A stretch of DNA of 64,000 nucleotides from assembly GCA_023053575.1 (NCBI GenBank), contig JAKZAP010000001.1:13842849-13906848 (forward strand), given 5' to 3'. The notes under the pieces are model-generated. The model searched no databases. It was not told the DNA's origin and saw only the letters and a program-made list of their open reading frames with translations. Origin of the DNA: Branchinecta lynchi (taxonomy: Eukaryota > Arthropoda > Branchiopoda > Anostraca > Branchinectidae). A program made the position numbers and the translations under genes. Each line of letters opens with the position of its first letter. Positions within the stretch are counted from its first letter, which is position 1. This document shows positions 20,833 through 32,723 of this stretch, piece by piece.

Positions 20833-21912
20833 ATGTCTGAAGATGACACATCAAATATGTCCCTTGGCACACTTTGCAAAATCGCATCTCAAGTCCCCAC
20901 TTTCTCCGGGAGTGAAGATGTCTTAATTTTTCTTGAGACGCTCGAAAATTTGAAATTTTGGGACAAGTCCATTCAGAGCGATGAACTTATACGTTTGGCA
21001 TTCATGAAAACGACAGGTCAGGCGGCTAATTTCCTAACCAGTCACGCGAAATTTGAGTCATTCGATGATTTGAAGAAAGCCCTTGCCAGGCAGTTTGAAC
21101 ACACGTCCCTTAGGGCACGGTTGGTCCATGAAACTCTTTGTCTGGATGATGGTGAAGATCCGTTTCCATTTTTCGAAAAATTGAAATTAAAAACTTTGAA
21201 ACTTATGGGTTTGGATCAAGTTCCGTCGGCAACCGAAGGAAGCTTTGATGGCTATTCAAATCTTTTGAAAAACCTCCTCCTAGACAGCCTTTCCCCTCAA
21301 CTAGGAATGCGGGTGGTCGCGAAGTGTCCCAAAGATTTTGAGGAGGCCACACAGTTTTTGATAAACGATTTTCGTGCACGTGAATTTGCTAAAGCCAAGT
21401 CGCCTCATGTGTTTTCTACTATTGCTTCCGCTTCAGTCGAAACTAGGCCTAGTATACTAGCAAATGGAGCCACACGAGATGGCAGGGTCTCAGAAAACAT
21501 ACCAGATAAGCGTACCGACGGCACTATTTTCCGGCGTTCAAGTCGCCCAACGTTTCGCCGTCGGGAACCGTCACAAAGTAACCGACTGTCAAATGACATA
21601 AGCAGCTTCAGGGGTAGATCTCGTGACATGAGAGGGGTTCGGGAAGGTTCCTATGGGAGGTCCGAGTCCCGAAAACCTGGCGGTTCGAATAAGAATTGTT
21701 TCAACTGCAACAAAACCGGTCATTTTGCTCGGGAATGTCGCGCACCCCGTACCATGCGTTGCTATAGTTGTCAAAGAGTAGGGCATTTGGCAAGACAGTG
21801 CCGCAGTCAATCCGCCGGTCCTCGTCCCAAAGAATGTTTTAAATGTGGGAAACCGGGACATTTCTCAAGGGAATGCCATCTAGCTGAAAATTTCAGTCGT
21901 TTAAACTTGTGA
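20833..21912 (+). CDS. gag: Gag polyprotein of Gypsy element 2
   Basis: Structural protein of 359 aa from ATG 20833 to TGA 21910-21912. The N-terminal two thirds is a capsid-like region shared with element 1 (FLETLENLKFWDKSIQSDEL). The C-terminal third has an Arg/Ser-rich stretch and three CCHC zinc knuckles near residues 289-302, 310-323 and 336-349 (CFNCNKTGHFAREC, CYSCQRVGHLARQC, CFKCGKPGHFSREC), which would bind genomic RNA. No frameshift or stop interrupts it, which is notable given the LTR divergence. The stop codon lies one codon after the slippery site. Confidence 0.93.
   Translation: MSEDDTSNMSLGTLCKIASQVPTFSGSEDVLIFLETLENLKFWDKSIQSDELIRLAFMKTTGQAANFLTSHAKFESFDDLKKALARQFEHTSLRARLVHETLCLDDGEDPFPFFEKLKLKTLKLMGLDQVPSATEGSFDGYSNLLKNLLLDSLSPQLGMRVVAKCPKDFEEATQFLINDFRAREFAKAKSPHVFSTIASASVETRPSILANGATRDGRVSENIPDKRTDGTIFRRSSRPTFRRREPSQSNRLSNDISSFRGRSRDMRGVREGSYGRSESRKPGGSNKNCFNCNKTGHFARECRAPRTMRCYSCQRVGHLARQCRSQSAGPRPKECFKCGKPGHFSRECHLAENFSRLNL
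21900..21906 (+). promoter_or_regulatory. -1 ribosomal frameshift slippery site, element 2
   Basis: TTTAAAC in gag phase (CGT TTA AAC TTG TGA). A -1 slip enters the pol frame, which is open to 27113. The same heptamer lies at the same place in element 1. Confidence 0.82.
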
Positions 21913-24900
21913 GGGGATGCGCACGTCGTCACGTTTCGGTAAATTCTGATGCGCGTCCCATCCCTTATCGTTCGACTAAAATTATGGGAGAAAATTTTAT
22001 AGCGTCGTATTTTGCTAATTGCAGTGGAGTAAATTGTAAAGTTTTGCCGTATGTTAATGCTTTTGTGTGTGGTGTCTCTGTACGCGCGCTTGCCGATAGT
22101 GGCGCCTCGATATCGCTTTTAAGTTATGATATGTTTCTGCAGTTACCCGATTTAGTTAGGTCAAAGATAGTTAAAAACTATAATGATGTTAGCAGTGCTA
22201 CCGGTCATTCCATGGAAATTATCGGGAGTATTTCAGAGAATGTTAATATTGACGAACATGAATACTTTGAGACGTTTTTGATAAGTGACAAATTGAAAAT
22301 ACCGATGATATTAGGTTATGGATTCTTGAAGAAAAATGACCTATTAATTGATGCTAAGAATGACAAATTAATCCATAGAGGCTCTAACGGGGAAAGTCTG
22401 CGGTCTGTCTGTGAATTTTCTGACCCGTCGGCAAATCTGGTCAACCTTAAAGAACAAATGAAACCAAATTGTTGTTTTGCTCGAAGCCAGTCCTGTGGTC
22501 CACAGTCGATTCCTTGTTCCTCCGTTAGTCCTGTAGTTAATTTACCCCATCCCAGTTACCCTTGTCCACCTCCTATCAATGAAAGTGATGATTTTAAATC
22601 AGAAATTGGGTTAGGACAACCGGAAGTCGAATCGGCGAAATCGCCGAAACGCATACATAGGCTTCAACTTGTGTCTAGGGCTAGTGTTAATGCCAAGACC
22701 AGTAAGCGGTGCGTGTTATCTACTAGTAGGGGTCCAATAGATACGGACGGTTTATTTTTGGTTTCACCTACAAAGGAAATGAGCGAAAGATTCCCAGACT
22801 TAGTCCTACCGGAACAACTTGTAACTACTCAGGATGGCATGTTTCAGGTGTTCATAGAGAACTATTCGGATAAAACTTTGAAAATTCCCCGGTTCTACAT
22901 GGCAAATGCCGAAGCTTGGGTTCCGGAAGAAAACGTTTGCATGAGTATTTCTGAAACATTGAAACCCACAGAGGTCATTTCGGGTTCTGGTTTACTGCCA
23001 AACAATGAAGTGGATGGGTTTCTTAAAATGTTCAAATTAGATCATCTTGCAAAGAACCCAATCCGAAAACAAAATGTTGAGAAACTTCTTATTGATAATC
23101 ATGACGTGTTCGCGAAGAACGATTATGACTTGGGGACTTGTAATATTGAGCCTTTTGTAATTGATGTTGGTAATGCTCCCCCACAGAAAGTTCGTCCCTA
23201 TCGCATTCCAGTCCACCTTGAACCCGTTGCGAAGGCAGAAATTGACCGTATGTTGGCTTGTAAGGTTATAGAGCCAGCCGCTTCGCCGTGGCTAGCTCCG
23301 TTATTGTTGGTCGGGAAAAAGGATGGAAGTTACCGTGCGGTTACCGATTTTCGTCGCCTGAATGATGTGACAGTGGGAGACGAGTTTCCGCTCCCTCATA
23401 TAGCTGCTATTTTAGACAAATTGCATGGCAAAAAGATTTTCTCTGTTCTTGACTGTTTGAGTGGTTATTGGCAGATGGAAATCGATCCAGAAAGCCGCAA
23501 ATATACGGGGTTTTCAGCACCGGGATACGACCAGTTCGTATACGCGAAACTCGCGTTTGGTCTAAAAAACGCGCCTGCGGCTTATAGTAGAATTATGCAT
23601 CGAATTTTAAAACATCTGTTTGATGAAGGGGTCGCCGTTTATCTCGATGACGTGATAAACGGCTCCGATGACGACGATTCACACATGATTTTGTTGACTA
23701 AAGTTTTTGCAGCTTTTCGCAAAGCTGGTTTGAAGTTGAAAGCGCGGAAATGTGATTTTTTCAAGGAAGAAGTTATTTTCTTGGGTCACCGTGTCGATAA
23801 AAATGGAATTCGTCCCGATCCTAATAAGTTAAGTGCCGTACGTGACCTCGCGTATCCGAAAGACGTCAGTGAATTGCGATCCTGCATAGGTCTATTCTCA
23901 TATTTCCGGAAATTTGTTCCCCAATTTTCTGCCATAGCGTCGCCCCTTATTAAACTTACGAAAAAGGAGGTATCTTTTGTTTTTGGTGATGAAGAAAAGA
24001 AGGCTTTTGAACAGCTTCGGTCTAAATTATTGGAAGAACCTATCCTTGGTCTTCCAGATCTTAGTCGAACAGCAAATCCGATGAAAATTTATTGCGATGC
24101 CAGCAACAAGGCGTGTGGGGGATTTTTGACACAAATTCAAAATGGGGTACAAAAGGTCTTGCAGTACACATCACGTACGTTCAATGACGCAGAGGTAAAA
24201 CACGCCGCGGTTCAGAAGGAGGCCTTAGCCATTACGCACTGCATTAGGTCGTTTCGCCCTTACTTGCTTGGTAGAAAATTCATTGTCGCCTCGGATCATA
24301 AGCCTCTTCAGTGGTTGATGAAGAGCACAGGGAAGGATCTCACCGGGAAGTGGGCTAGAATGCAGATGGAACTGCAGGGGTACGATTTTGAGATTACACA
24401 CATTCCGGGGGCTCAAAACGTTGTCGCAGACGCACTCAGTCGCCTCCCGACGGCTGATTCAAATCTCGAAATAATGGCGGTGGTACCAGGGGCGGACAGC
24501 CAGTTCTCTTCACAAGAACTGCGTAATTTGCAAGAGAAAGACGGGTTTTCGTCTGCGGTACGTAACTACCTTCAGCATGGTAGTGAGTTGCCCTCTCAAA
24601 TCGAAAATCAAGTTTTGCGCGAAATCGAAAATTTTGTACTAGATGATGGCTTACTTTGTTACGTTTACACCCCGTATCAAAACTGCCGTAGATCGGATCT
24701 GCGGGTAGTACCGGTTTTACCCCGCTCGCTTATTCCGGAAGTTCTGTTTGATTGCCATGATTCTAAAATATCGGGTCATTTTGGGTTCCTCAAGACATAC
24801 GAACGCGTGCGCAACCGTTTTTACTTCAGAAACATGTACAACGTTGTCAAACAATACGTTCAGTGTTGCCTTGACTGCTGTCAACGAAAAGGTCTGAACC

Positions 24901-27113
24901 ATACACCAAGGGCACCTTTGGGCACCATTCCCGAATCATCGAGACCACTTGATATGGTAGGCATTGATTTATTGGGTCCCTTACCTGTGTCCAGGCAAGG
25001 ATCAAAGTATATAGTCGTTATAACTGACCATTTCACGAAATATATTGTTCTGACGGCCATAGCGGATAAAACAGCAAAAGCTGTTGCCAGAGCGTTTGTC
25101 GAGCATTTCATTTTAGTTTACGGAACGTGTGAACGTCTAATAAGTGACCAGGGTTCAGAATTTATAAATGCGGTATTCAAGGGCATCCTTGAATTGCTAG
25201 ACATTAAGCAGCTTCGTACATCTGCTTACCATCCAATGTGTAACGGGGTGGTGGAAAGACGGAATAGGGATATTGCAAACATTTTAAGCCTTTATGTCAA
25301 AGATAGGGGACACTCTGATTGGGAGGATCAACTTCGTTATGTCCAGTTTGCTATGAATACGGCTTTTCATGAATCCATCTCAGATAATCCGTTCTATGCT
25401 ATGTTCCTTCGCGACGTCCGTTTCCCGACGGACACTGTCATAAACAGTAGAGTTTATTATAATCTGGACACCGATTACAAATCAGAGATGATTACCCGAC
25501 AGAGGACTGCATATCAAATGATCAAAGAAAACTCTGACATCTCTCGGGAACGTCAACAGTTCTACTACAATAGAACTGAGAACCAGAAACCTCTTAAAGT
25601 TGGCAATCTTGTCCTTTTACATACACCACCTGACGCGCGACTGAAAAAACTAGATAAAATCCGTTGGGTTGGACCTTTCAGAATAACTGCGGCTTTAGAG
25701 AATGGGTTAAATTTTGAAATCACACGACTATCAGACGGACGGGTGGAGGTTGTCCATTACAACCGTTTGAAAACGTACGTTCCCAGGAGTCTGTGGGAAA
25801 AAGACGTCGTCCAAGATGAACTGATCATACCCCCTAATTTTGACGAAATTCCGCTACCCGCACCCACTACTGATCCGTTACCGACGCCCACTATTCTTCC
25901 GTTACCCACTCTCGCAAAAGAACCGGCCCGGGGTAAACCTGAAAGTTCGCGCACCGTGAAAACAGTTACTTGGTGGGACAACACACTTTCGGCTCAGAAA
26001 GCTATTTCAGGTCACGATGCACCAAACCTGCTTACTGAGGAAATGTATGATATCGGCACGGGTAATTTTACTTCTAGACCGGAATCGCCGGTCTTGGGTT
26101 CTGAACCGGGTGAGGACTTTCCAAAATTCCGTAAAATTTCCCCATTGACCCGCCCTTTAACATTACAACCGTATCACACCGATCAACCAAATGAACATGG
26201 GGACTGTAAACGACGTTATTCTGTGGGTTCTGAAGATATGGCTTGGGATGACCCCTACACAGAAACGCCTGTTCGGCGGCAAGGTTTAGGAAGTTCTTCA
26301 AGTTTCGAGAGTGAGTCACTAGATGACGCACTAGTGAAAAGAGAACTTTTCACACCGGCGAGAATTAGATGTTCCACACCAACTTTTGGCGAGGAACCAA
26401 TGTCAAGACCAGGTATCACGCCATCTCGTGATTACTACGAAAATCTGGAGGGTGTTTGGTTACCGTCTCTCGATCCACCTAACTATCGCCTCCAGTTCGA
26501 GAGCCCAGTTGTTCCGGATCAGCGTAGTTATCCTGTTAATATTGGGGATCCATCCGGGGTTATTAACTTTCCCCAGTCCAGTTCACGGGTTGACGGGTCC
26601 CCCAAATTTTCCCCTGTCCGACCGGAAGAAGAATCACCTAATCAGACGGTGATCGAGACACCTAAATCTCATAATAGTAAAGTGCCACGATTACCAGAAG
26701 CCGGAGGGACAAGCCCTCAGGACGAAGGTTCTGGTAAAGACTCGGGTCAGTCCGGACTCGAGTTAGAACCCGGCGTTAGGGTCAATAATGAGGGTAATCG
26801 TTCTGGTAGTATGCCTGAATTGAGGGGACCGTTCGGAGAGCTTGATTCCGACCATCCAGAGTCGGAATGCCCTATTGACCTTAGTAGCCCACCACCAATT
26901 TTGATTCGTGACAGAGCTTTAAGTCATCCGACGGTGCGTTCGGAGGCTTTAAGATTACGCACACAAGCTGCGCGGCGGGGCGCACTCCAAGGTGTGAGGT
27001 TTGATCTGGCAACCAGAGGGTCCAGACAAACTTCGAGAGAAACCCGCCGACCGGAGAGGTTTGGGTATGATAAATTAGGGAACCCCTATTTACCGGAAGC
27101 TAAAAGAAAGTAA
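21907..27113 (+). CDS. pol: Pol polyprotein of Gypsy element 2, intact
   Basis: About 1735 residues in the -1 frame, made as Gag-Pol. Numbering from base 21909: aspartic protease with ALADSGAS near 61-67; reverse transcriptase about 430-600 with VYLDDV near 575-580; RNase H about 720-845 (IYCDAS, ASDHKPL, NVVADALSR); integrase zinc finger HX6H-CX2C near 948-990; DDE core with GIDLLGPLP near 1017, ISDQGSEF near 1076 and GVVERRNRDI near 1111; and a GPF module (RWVGPFRI) near 1252. There is no chromodomain. The remaining 450 or so residues are Pro/Ser/Glu-rich and end in a basic conserved block (SHPTVRSEALRLRTQAARRG). That tail is long for the family and shared with element 1. All catalytic residues are present, so the copy could be active. 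Confidence 0.93.
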
Positions 27114-28069
27114 TATCATGATTAATAAATAGAAAATAAGTAGAAAGCAGTATTTTCTTTCATTACAGGAAGGAAGAGAGAGAAAAACTGGAAATTATAA
27201 TAAGTTTCTGTCTAAAAAGATTGAGAATAAGGACAGAGAAATAGGAGTAATCCAAGGTCATTCGGCAGACGTGCAAGATGTACTTTTGGATACACAGGAA
27301 ATGCCCATTGGACAGATGAGCATGTTGAAATTCGCGAGAGAAACTAACAATCAGCGAAAGTGCGAAATCGAACTACTTAGAAAAAAAAACGTACAGAGAA
27401 CATTGGTTTTGTGGCCCATGTGTCTCTAATTACTACCGGCCGGGGTATTAGAGACGGACGAGCTATACAGCCTTAGATGTCCACAGTGTAAAAGCTTTAT
27501 GGAAATAGTTTTGTCGGACCATTCATTTCGGGGAGCAAAAGGATCCATACACAGTGAAATTCTTCCAAAACTTGGATAAAAGTGGAGTAAACAAGTATAA
27601 ATACTGATGCGTAGCAAACAAGTAGAAAGCAATTTTTTTTGGTTTTGCTTTTATTTGAGGGGTAAACTAATAATAAGTTAAAGAAGTAGTTGCTACGCGG
27701 TGATCTAAAAATAAAAATAAAATGGGATAAAATCAGTAGGAATGCTTCGTAGGACTGCTATGTATGTGTTGCTTTGGAAATTGCTAGCTTAGTTATGCCT
27801 TATTTGTGTTCCTTTATTTCAGAACAGTTGAAGGAAATCGTGGCATATATAAACGATTTCAAGTCATAGCGGGATTGTATGACAGGAAGAAAAGAAGAGC
27901 GGGTATCCGCCAATTTAAATTATAAAAAAAAAAAAAAAAGGGTGGCAATTTTAATTTGAATTATGAATGAATATTTGCTCAGTCTTTATGAGTAATGCAC
28001 GTCGAGTAAGCAGCAGCGTCATGAACTGTTGCTCGGTTGATTGTGCAACCCTAAATTTGATATCGGGTA

Positions 28070-28298
28070 GTGACTTCATGCACTAGCAAATCTTTGAGTG
28101 AGCTCGATCACTGCTGGTCCCCTTGACAGAAACTACACGGACCATTATTTTGATTTATTTTGCGTACGTTATGTGGCGTAACGACAGATTGCCCAGAAAT
28201 AATTAATCAGTTATAATCCCCTAGACCGCATTATGATACTAGAATGACTGACTGTACAAAAACCCAGTTGTGTCAAATTGAATATCTGAAATATTAAA
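28070..28298 (+). other. Conserved non-coding block, element 2 copy
   Basis: It shares GAGTGAGCTCG, CTGGTCCCCTTGAC, GAAACTACACGG and AATCAGTTATAATCCC with 8459-8685 of element 1 at the same spacing. Stops occur in all frames, so conservation is not for protein. A splicing, export or packaging signal is possible. Confidence 0.55.
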
Positions 28299-28345
28299 TT
28301 TGTGGGATCCCATCGAAAACTTTGGTCTTGTTGTTTGTTCCAAGC
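28296..28345 (+). mobile_element. Family-B end fragment in element 2
   Basis: GTGGGATCCCATCGAAAACT followed by TTGGTCTTG is the far end of family B (as at 56128 and 63152). Element 1 lacks it at the corresponding place (8685). Only the terminus is recognisable. Confidence 0.6.
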
Positions 28346-29095
28346 ATAGCCTACTCCCCAAGTATCTTTCCCAAGTCCCTAGTATCACTTAAAAATAGTA
28401 GAAGAAGAAGATTGTCTAATTCGTAACATTAGCAGGAAGTTTCCAAATTCCTTTTATCCGTTTTATTAGCAGCAAAATTTGTTTGATCTGTCACGGCGAA
28501 TCCCAAATTCACGTATGACGTAGTCGTATAACGTCGTGTTACGAAGCATAAACATGACGTATTTGCGTGACGTATATGGAGCATGACGAAGCGGTATGAC
28601 GTAGGAAGTACCTTTAACGCTTACGAAGCCTCGTATTTAAATATTGCTGTTCATGTCGTAAATCTGCTGTTTGAATTTATCCAAACCACCGACGTCACTT
28701 TGCGGTTTAACTTTATATCGCAACTTTAATTTAATTCGAACCTGATTTGTATGAGTCGATTGACAGAAAATGAAGTTTGAGATTTGCTTAACTTGTTGTT
28801 CTAGTTTTTCAGTTTGAGATTGACAGGAGATAGACATTGGTTTGGATGATGTCACAGGTCAGACAGACACTGCATCAGCCAATCGTCAGAGGTCAAAGAC
28901 GTAAACCTGACCTCAAAACAGCTTCACGGTAACAAGTATAGCAGTAGAGGTATACCATCCTACCCCATGTTACCAGGATTGTTTAGAAATAGTTTCTTAT
29001 GCTATTTGTCTTGTTGAAGAACTAAAGCCGCTAAGTTTAAATGGATTTATTCACTAGTTGAATTTAAAAACTCGCGGTTGCGTTATCATTCGTGT

Positions 29096-29230
29096 ATTTT
29101 AAACGACGGATGAGAAGTCGCGAGAAGTTTAAAGTGCCACGTAATTTGCGGTTTTGGCCTTTGAGACATTTAAGTCGCGAGAAGTTTAAAGAGCCATGTA
29201 ATTTGCGGTTTTGGCATTTGATATATTTTA
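29096..29230 (+). repeat. Tandem duplication of about 65 bp in element 2
   Basis: AAGTCGCGAGAAGTTTAAAG followed by AATTTGCGGTTTTGGC appears twice (29116 and 29181). It is the counterpart of 9361-9510. Confidence 0.7.
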
Positions 29231-30377
29231 AATATCAAAGATGTTGTGTTTTAAATGCCGAAACAAGTGAACAGACAAAACGTGAAGGACTGAGATTCGG
29301 TTGAAAGAAACACGAAATTACCACAAAGAGAAAACGATAGAATGTAGCCCTGTAAGCGGTTACGTTATTTTTCCAGATTTATTGCGTTTATTATTTTACA
29401 GATTTTAATTCGCAAATCGCCGAGCCAATAGAAATGAATTCAAGTATCGTCGCCCGTTTGGAAGCGGGGTGGAGCAACAGCACCGTTCACATACACTACC
29501 TCTGCTGATGGAGAACAAGAGACGAACTATCGCTACCGCTCATTGGGTCGGGAGTCAACCTGTATGTGGACGAGGAATAGTCGGCATTGCCGGAGGTTCT
29601 TAGTGAAGAACCAAGGAGAAACGTAGCTATGAATCATTTTCTTACTTTGTCGCCAAAACATGTCTTTATGACGTCATTGATAACGTCATTGTGGAGTCGA
29701 CACCTATCGAGATACCAGTTGAAGTATCCGTCGACCTATTGTTGACACTTTCGTCACGCGCTCCCGGGTAGACTAAACAACGACTGTTTATAAACGTACC
29801 AGTGAGACTACAACTGAGCAGTTAATCGAATTTCTGCCAATACTCGAAAATATTCAAGCTGGAAGGGAGTTGAGAATGTGACTGTACCATTTTGAAACCT
29901 CGAATCATAGGTCAAACACAACACCAATCCTGATGAAAGTAAGAGGTTACGACAACATATAATACGAGCTTGTACATGAAGCATGAGCTTCATGGGTGAA
30001 ACAATTATCAGAATTTCCATACAGTTATAATGGCATAGGGTGAGCCAACTTGTAAAGATACCGGTGTGTGCAAGACGCACGTGTAAGATAATGCGCTAAT
30101 GCTTGTTCAGCGAACTTGTCGAAGTGGTCATACTATTATAATGGCCAATTACCAGTCAAATATTTTACGGTTACTCGTGGCTGAAATCTGGCGTGAAAAG
30201 ACAACAGATTCCAGCCAACGGCTAGTAAAGTCTTACTAGCCGGCTTTTATTGTATGCTAATGTGCTTATTTGTTGCAGGAGCTGACATCTGGTTGTATAA
30301 AGGAACGTCGTTGCAAGCTCATTCAACTACGCTAACATAGAGGTCATGGAAGATGACCGCAAGGAGAGTTCATCATC

Positions 30378-30485
30378 ATGGCCGAGCATCAAGAGCCAAT
30401 GGAGGAGAATATGAAATTAGATATTGATGATTGTAAATTTGACAACAGCTTTGGCAAGGCGAATTTCAGAGTCGTGGTAATGTAG
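30378..30485 (+). CDS. Small acidic frame in element 2, doubtful
   Basis: A 35-codon frame from ATG 30378 to TAG 30485 (starting MAEHQEPMEENMKL), about 100 bp after an acceptor-like TTGTTGCAG (30272). It is short and acidic and I know no relative. It could be the last exon of a spliced accessory gene or nothing. Confidence 0.2.
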   Translation: MAEHQEPMEENMKLDIDDCKFDNSFGKANFRVVVM

Positions 30486-31168
30486 TTCTCGTTCCTTGCG
30501 TCGCGACCACAGCTTCCAAGTTTGCACATGGTTTCAGTAGAACTTTAAAAGGGTAAAAGTCAATTCCTTCTTTAATTCTGGGAAGTTGGTTCGAAAGCAA
30601 ACTATTCCAGATAGTCGATATTTTAAAAAGTAATTATGTCGATTTTGCTATATATCTCATTTTAAATCCACTAAATTTATAAAGTAAAATGGAGTGACCA
30701 GACGTTTGTGATACTAATCCTTCTTTGTTGGTAGTTGTGATCGGAGAATCAAAACTTGATTTCGTCGAAATAAAAATAAACCCTACCCCGAACGCGATTT
30801 TTTGAAAGGGGGGAGGGATGTAGAATTTATTTTATTGTTTTGAATATTTTTATAAAATATTACGCATTGCCAGGAGAGTAGACAGCTAGTAGTGCTGGAG
30901 CACCGACTTCGGGTCCATAAAACCCTGTAGTCACCGCTATGAGAACCCTCAGGCAAAGCAAGAGTTGAGGCTTTTAAGAATTAAGAATCTTATTTTCACA
31001 AAGCTGATACTGCAACTAGGTTGACCTGTTGTAACCTAAGGTTAGACAGACTGACCGATTGGTAGATTTAAAAATAACTGAAATCAAAATTAAGTTTAAG
31101 CAGTAGAAAGCTAAGTAGAAGATATCAAGTTTTGACGTGGTTCTGTTTTGTCGGAGACAAAACTTTTC

Positions 31169-31182
31169 AGGGAAGGAAGGAG
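31169..31182 (+). other. Polypurine tract of Gypsy element 2
   Basis: AGGGAAGGAAGGAG ends directly at the 3' LTR. It is a good plus-strand primer site. Confidence 0.8.
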
Positions 31183-31771
31183 TGTTACATTGGGTTGGTC
31201 ATGAATAATTAATTATCGGAAGCGTTTTATTCGTAGTTCAGAAAATATAAAAGACGTAAAAGAATATTCCATTTCCTCTTGGAAACGCAGAGTTTGGGTA
31301 GAACTTCCTGGAAATGGCGGTTTTGAATATCCTGCTAAAAACATAGATTTTGGTAAAGCATCGTGGTTTTTGGGGTTTCTGAAAGAACCGAGATTGTGGA
31401 AGCTAACGGAAGTGGCGGTCGTGGAAGCAGGAACTGGAGAGTGGTTTTTAGAACAGATGCGATTGAGATACGCTTGAGACGCGAAGGAGATACGAATTAG
31501 AAATAAGCCAAGAAAAAGCTGTTGTGCATTGGACTATTTTGTGACCAGCAATTTATAATACAGTAAGTCAGCTTGAACCACCGAACGAAAGACTACGATC
31601 CTAAATACGCCTTTGAAGAGTTGAATGATTCCCCGTTCGCACGCTACCGTTATGTTCGCAAGTCGGGTTTAGCTCTCGGTCAGAGTATCGACATTGAACC
31701 GGCAACGAAAGGTCCATCGCGGGACCTCGGGAGTAAAGAGTAATAACACAAGTAATAACCTCATCGGTTCA
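31183..31771 (+). repeat. 3' LTR of Gypsy element 2
   Basis: 589 bp from TGTTACATTGGG to CATCGGTTCA, with canonical TG...CA ends. It differs from the 5' copy by scattered substitutions and small indels. Confidence 0.92.
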
Positions 31772-31992
31772 CATGCTACTTTTTCGTACAACTTCATACT
31801 GCTATTTTGAGATAATTTTTTCATCGGGATGCCACTGCCAGTACTTAGCACAGTGAGATTGCTTTTTCATTAGGATGACACACTTATAGCAGGATTACAT
31901 GTCCACCTATGTTAGTGTCATCTTTAAATCATTATGAGATTTTCACTCCTACTCTAATCTTCAGCTTTTGATTGATACACAACTTCCGCTTT

Positions 31993-32553
31993 GGGCATAT
32001 ATTCAAATAATGCATAAAACGGATACGTCAGCTACGATGCTTTGGCAGCGATATTTCGGCCCTTCTTGTCATCGCCCCAACCGTGCAGCAAACACAGCAG
32101 CCATGCCAGAAATTAAATCTCAGCACTAGTGTTTCCGTAAATTGGTATTTAAAAATAATAGATGTAGGCGAGTACTCCCTACCAGAAACTTGAGAAGGGG
32201 TTATTATTGGAATAAAATTTAAGCCTTCAGTCCTTTATTAATAACAAAACCGAAGTTGATCAGAATGGAGAAAACAACTTTTCCTGTCATCGCGCAGCAA
32301 AAGAACGGCCGTGTCAAAAACTCAGGACTAGTTTGTTCCCTAATTGGTATTTAAAAGCAATTTCCCCGACTAAGATATTTATAGTCGGTAGAAGCTTCAG
32401 TTATTTATTACAGGTTTTTTGTTCCTTCCCCAACGTTGACCCTGAAGATTGACAGCCTGACGAGGACCCTTGCCAAGAAGGGCCGAAATATTGCTGCCAA
32501 AATGTCATAGCTCACGTAACGTTTTATGTATTATTTGAAAATATGTTTCAAAG
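31993..32553. mobile_element. MITE family I with about 75-bp terminal inverted repeats
   Basis: Left arm (CATATATTCAAATAATGCAT, then TTTGGCAGCGATATTTCGGC) and right arm (GGCCGAAATATTGCTGCCAA, then TATTATTTGAAAATATG) are inverted copies. The inner edge of each arm is a hairpin word CCCTTGCCAAGAAGGG or its relic. Partial copies lie at 33322 and 46150. Confidence 0.75.
32453..32496 (+). ncRNA. Hammerhead-like fold, tentative
   Basis: CAGC-CTGACGA-stem-GAA-ATAT-T-GCTG fits the order of a type I hammerhead core: CUGANGA, stem II (GG-CCCTT / AAGGG-CC with a bulged A), GAA, a tiny palindromic stem III (AUAU), then a U at the cleavage position and stem I closed by CAGC/GCTG. Stem I is only 4 bp and is not kept in the other two copies. 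This is an inference from pattern only. Confidence 0.3.
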
Positions 32554-32723
32554 TTTGTTTAGGCTCAAGGAATATTTTTTTCGCTTCGAGCGATCACGAG
32601 AAAAAAACAGATTTCAGGCCTCAGTCGCAGTAACAAACATAAGAAGACCCGAAAACTAAGCTTTTTTAGGTAATATCGCTAGCTCACAAATACCCATTAC
32701 AAAGTATTATAGTGATGAATTAT

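Larger units (their letters stand above)
27114..31168 (+). other. Element 2 long 3' region, no intact third frame
   Basis: Four kb between pol and the polypurine tract. It is alignable in blocks with 7561-12066 of element 1: an acceptor-like CATTACAG at 27162, GGCAGACGTGCAAGAT at 27266, the conserved block 28070-28298, the duplicated block near 29100-29230, and TTTATTATTTTACAG at 29387. The relative of ORF3 near 29400-29760 is interrupted. A B-family end fragment lies at 28304. An A15 run lies at 27925. Confidence 0.65.
20142..31771 (+). mobile_element. Ty3/Gypsy LTR retrotransposon, element 2, frames intact
   Basis: An 11.6-kb relative of element 1 with intact gag and pol, a -1 slippery site, a long 3' region without an intact third frame and two LTRs. 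The LTRs differ at about 20 of 586 positions plus small indels (roughly 3%), so it is much older than element 1. No target duplication is visible: the left flank is LINE coding sequence (AAGACAGGA) and the right flank starts CATGCTAC. This suggests recombination or loss of the right flank after insertion. Confidence 0.92.

Noticed and set aside
31772..31860. Target duplication of Gypsy element 2
   Set aside because: The right flank CATGCTAC does not match the left flank AAGACAGGA at any 4-6-bp length.
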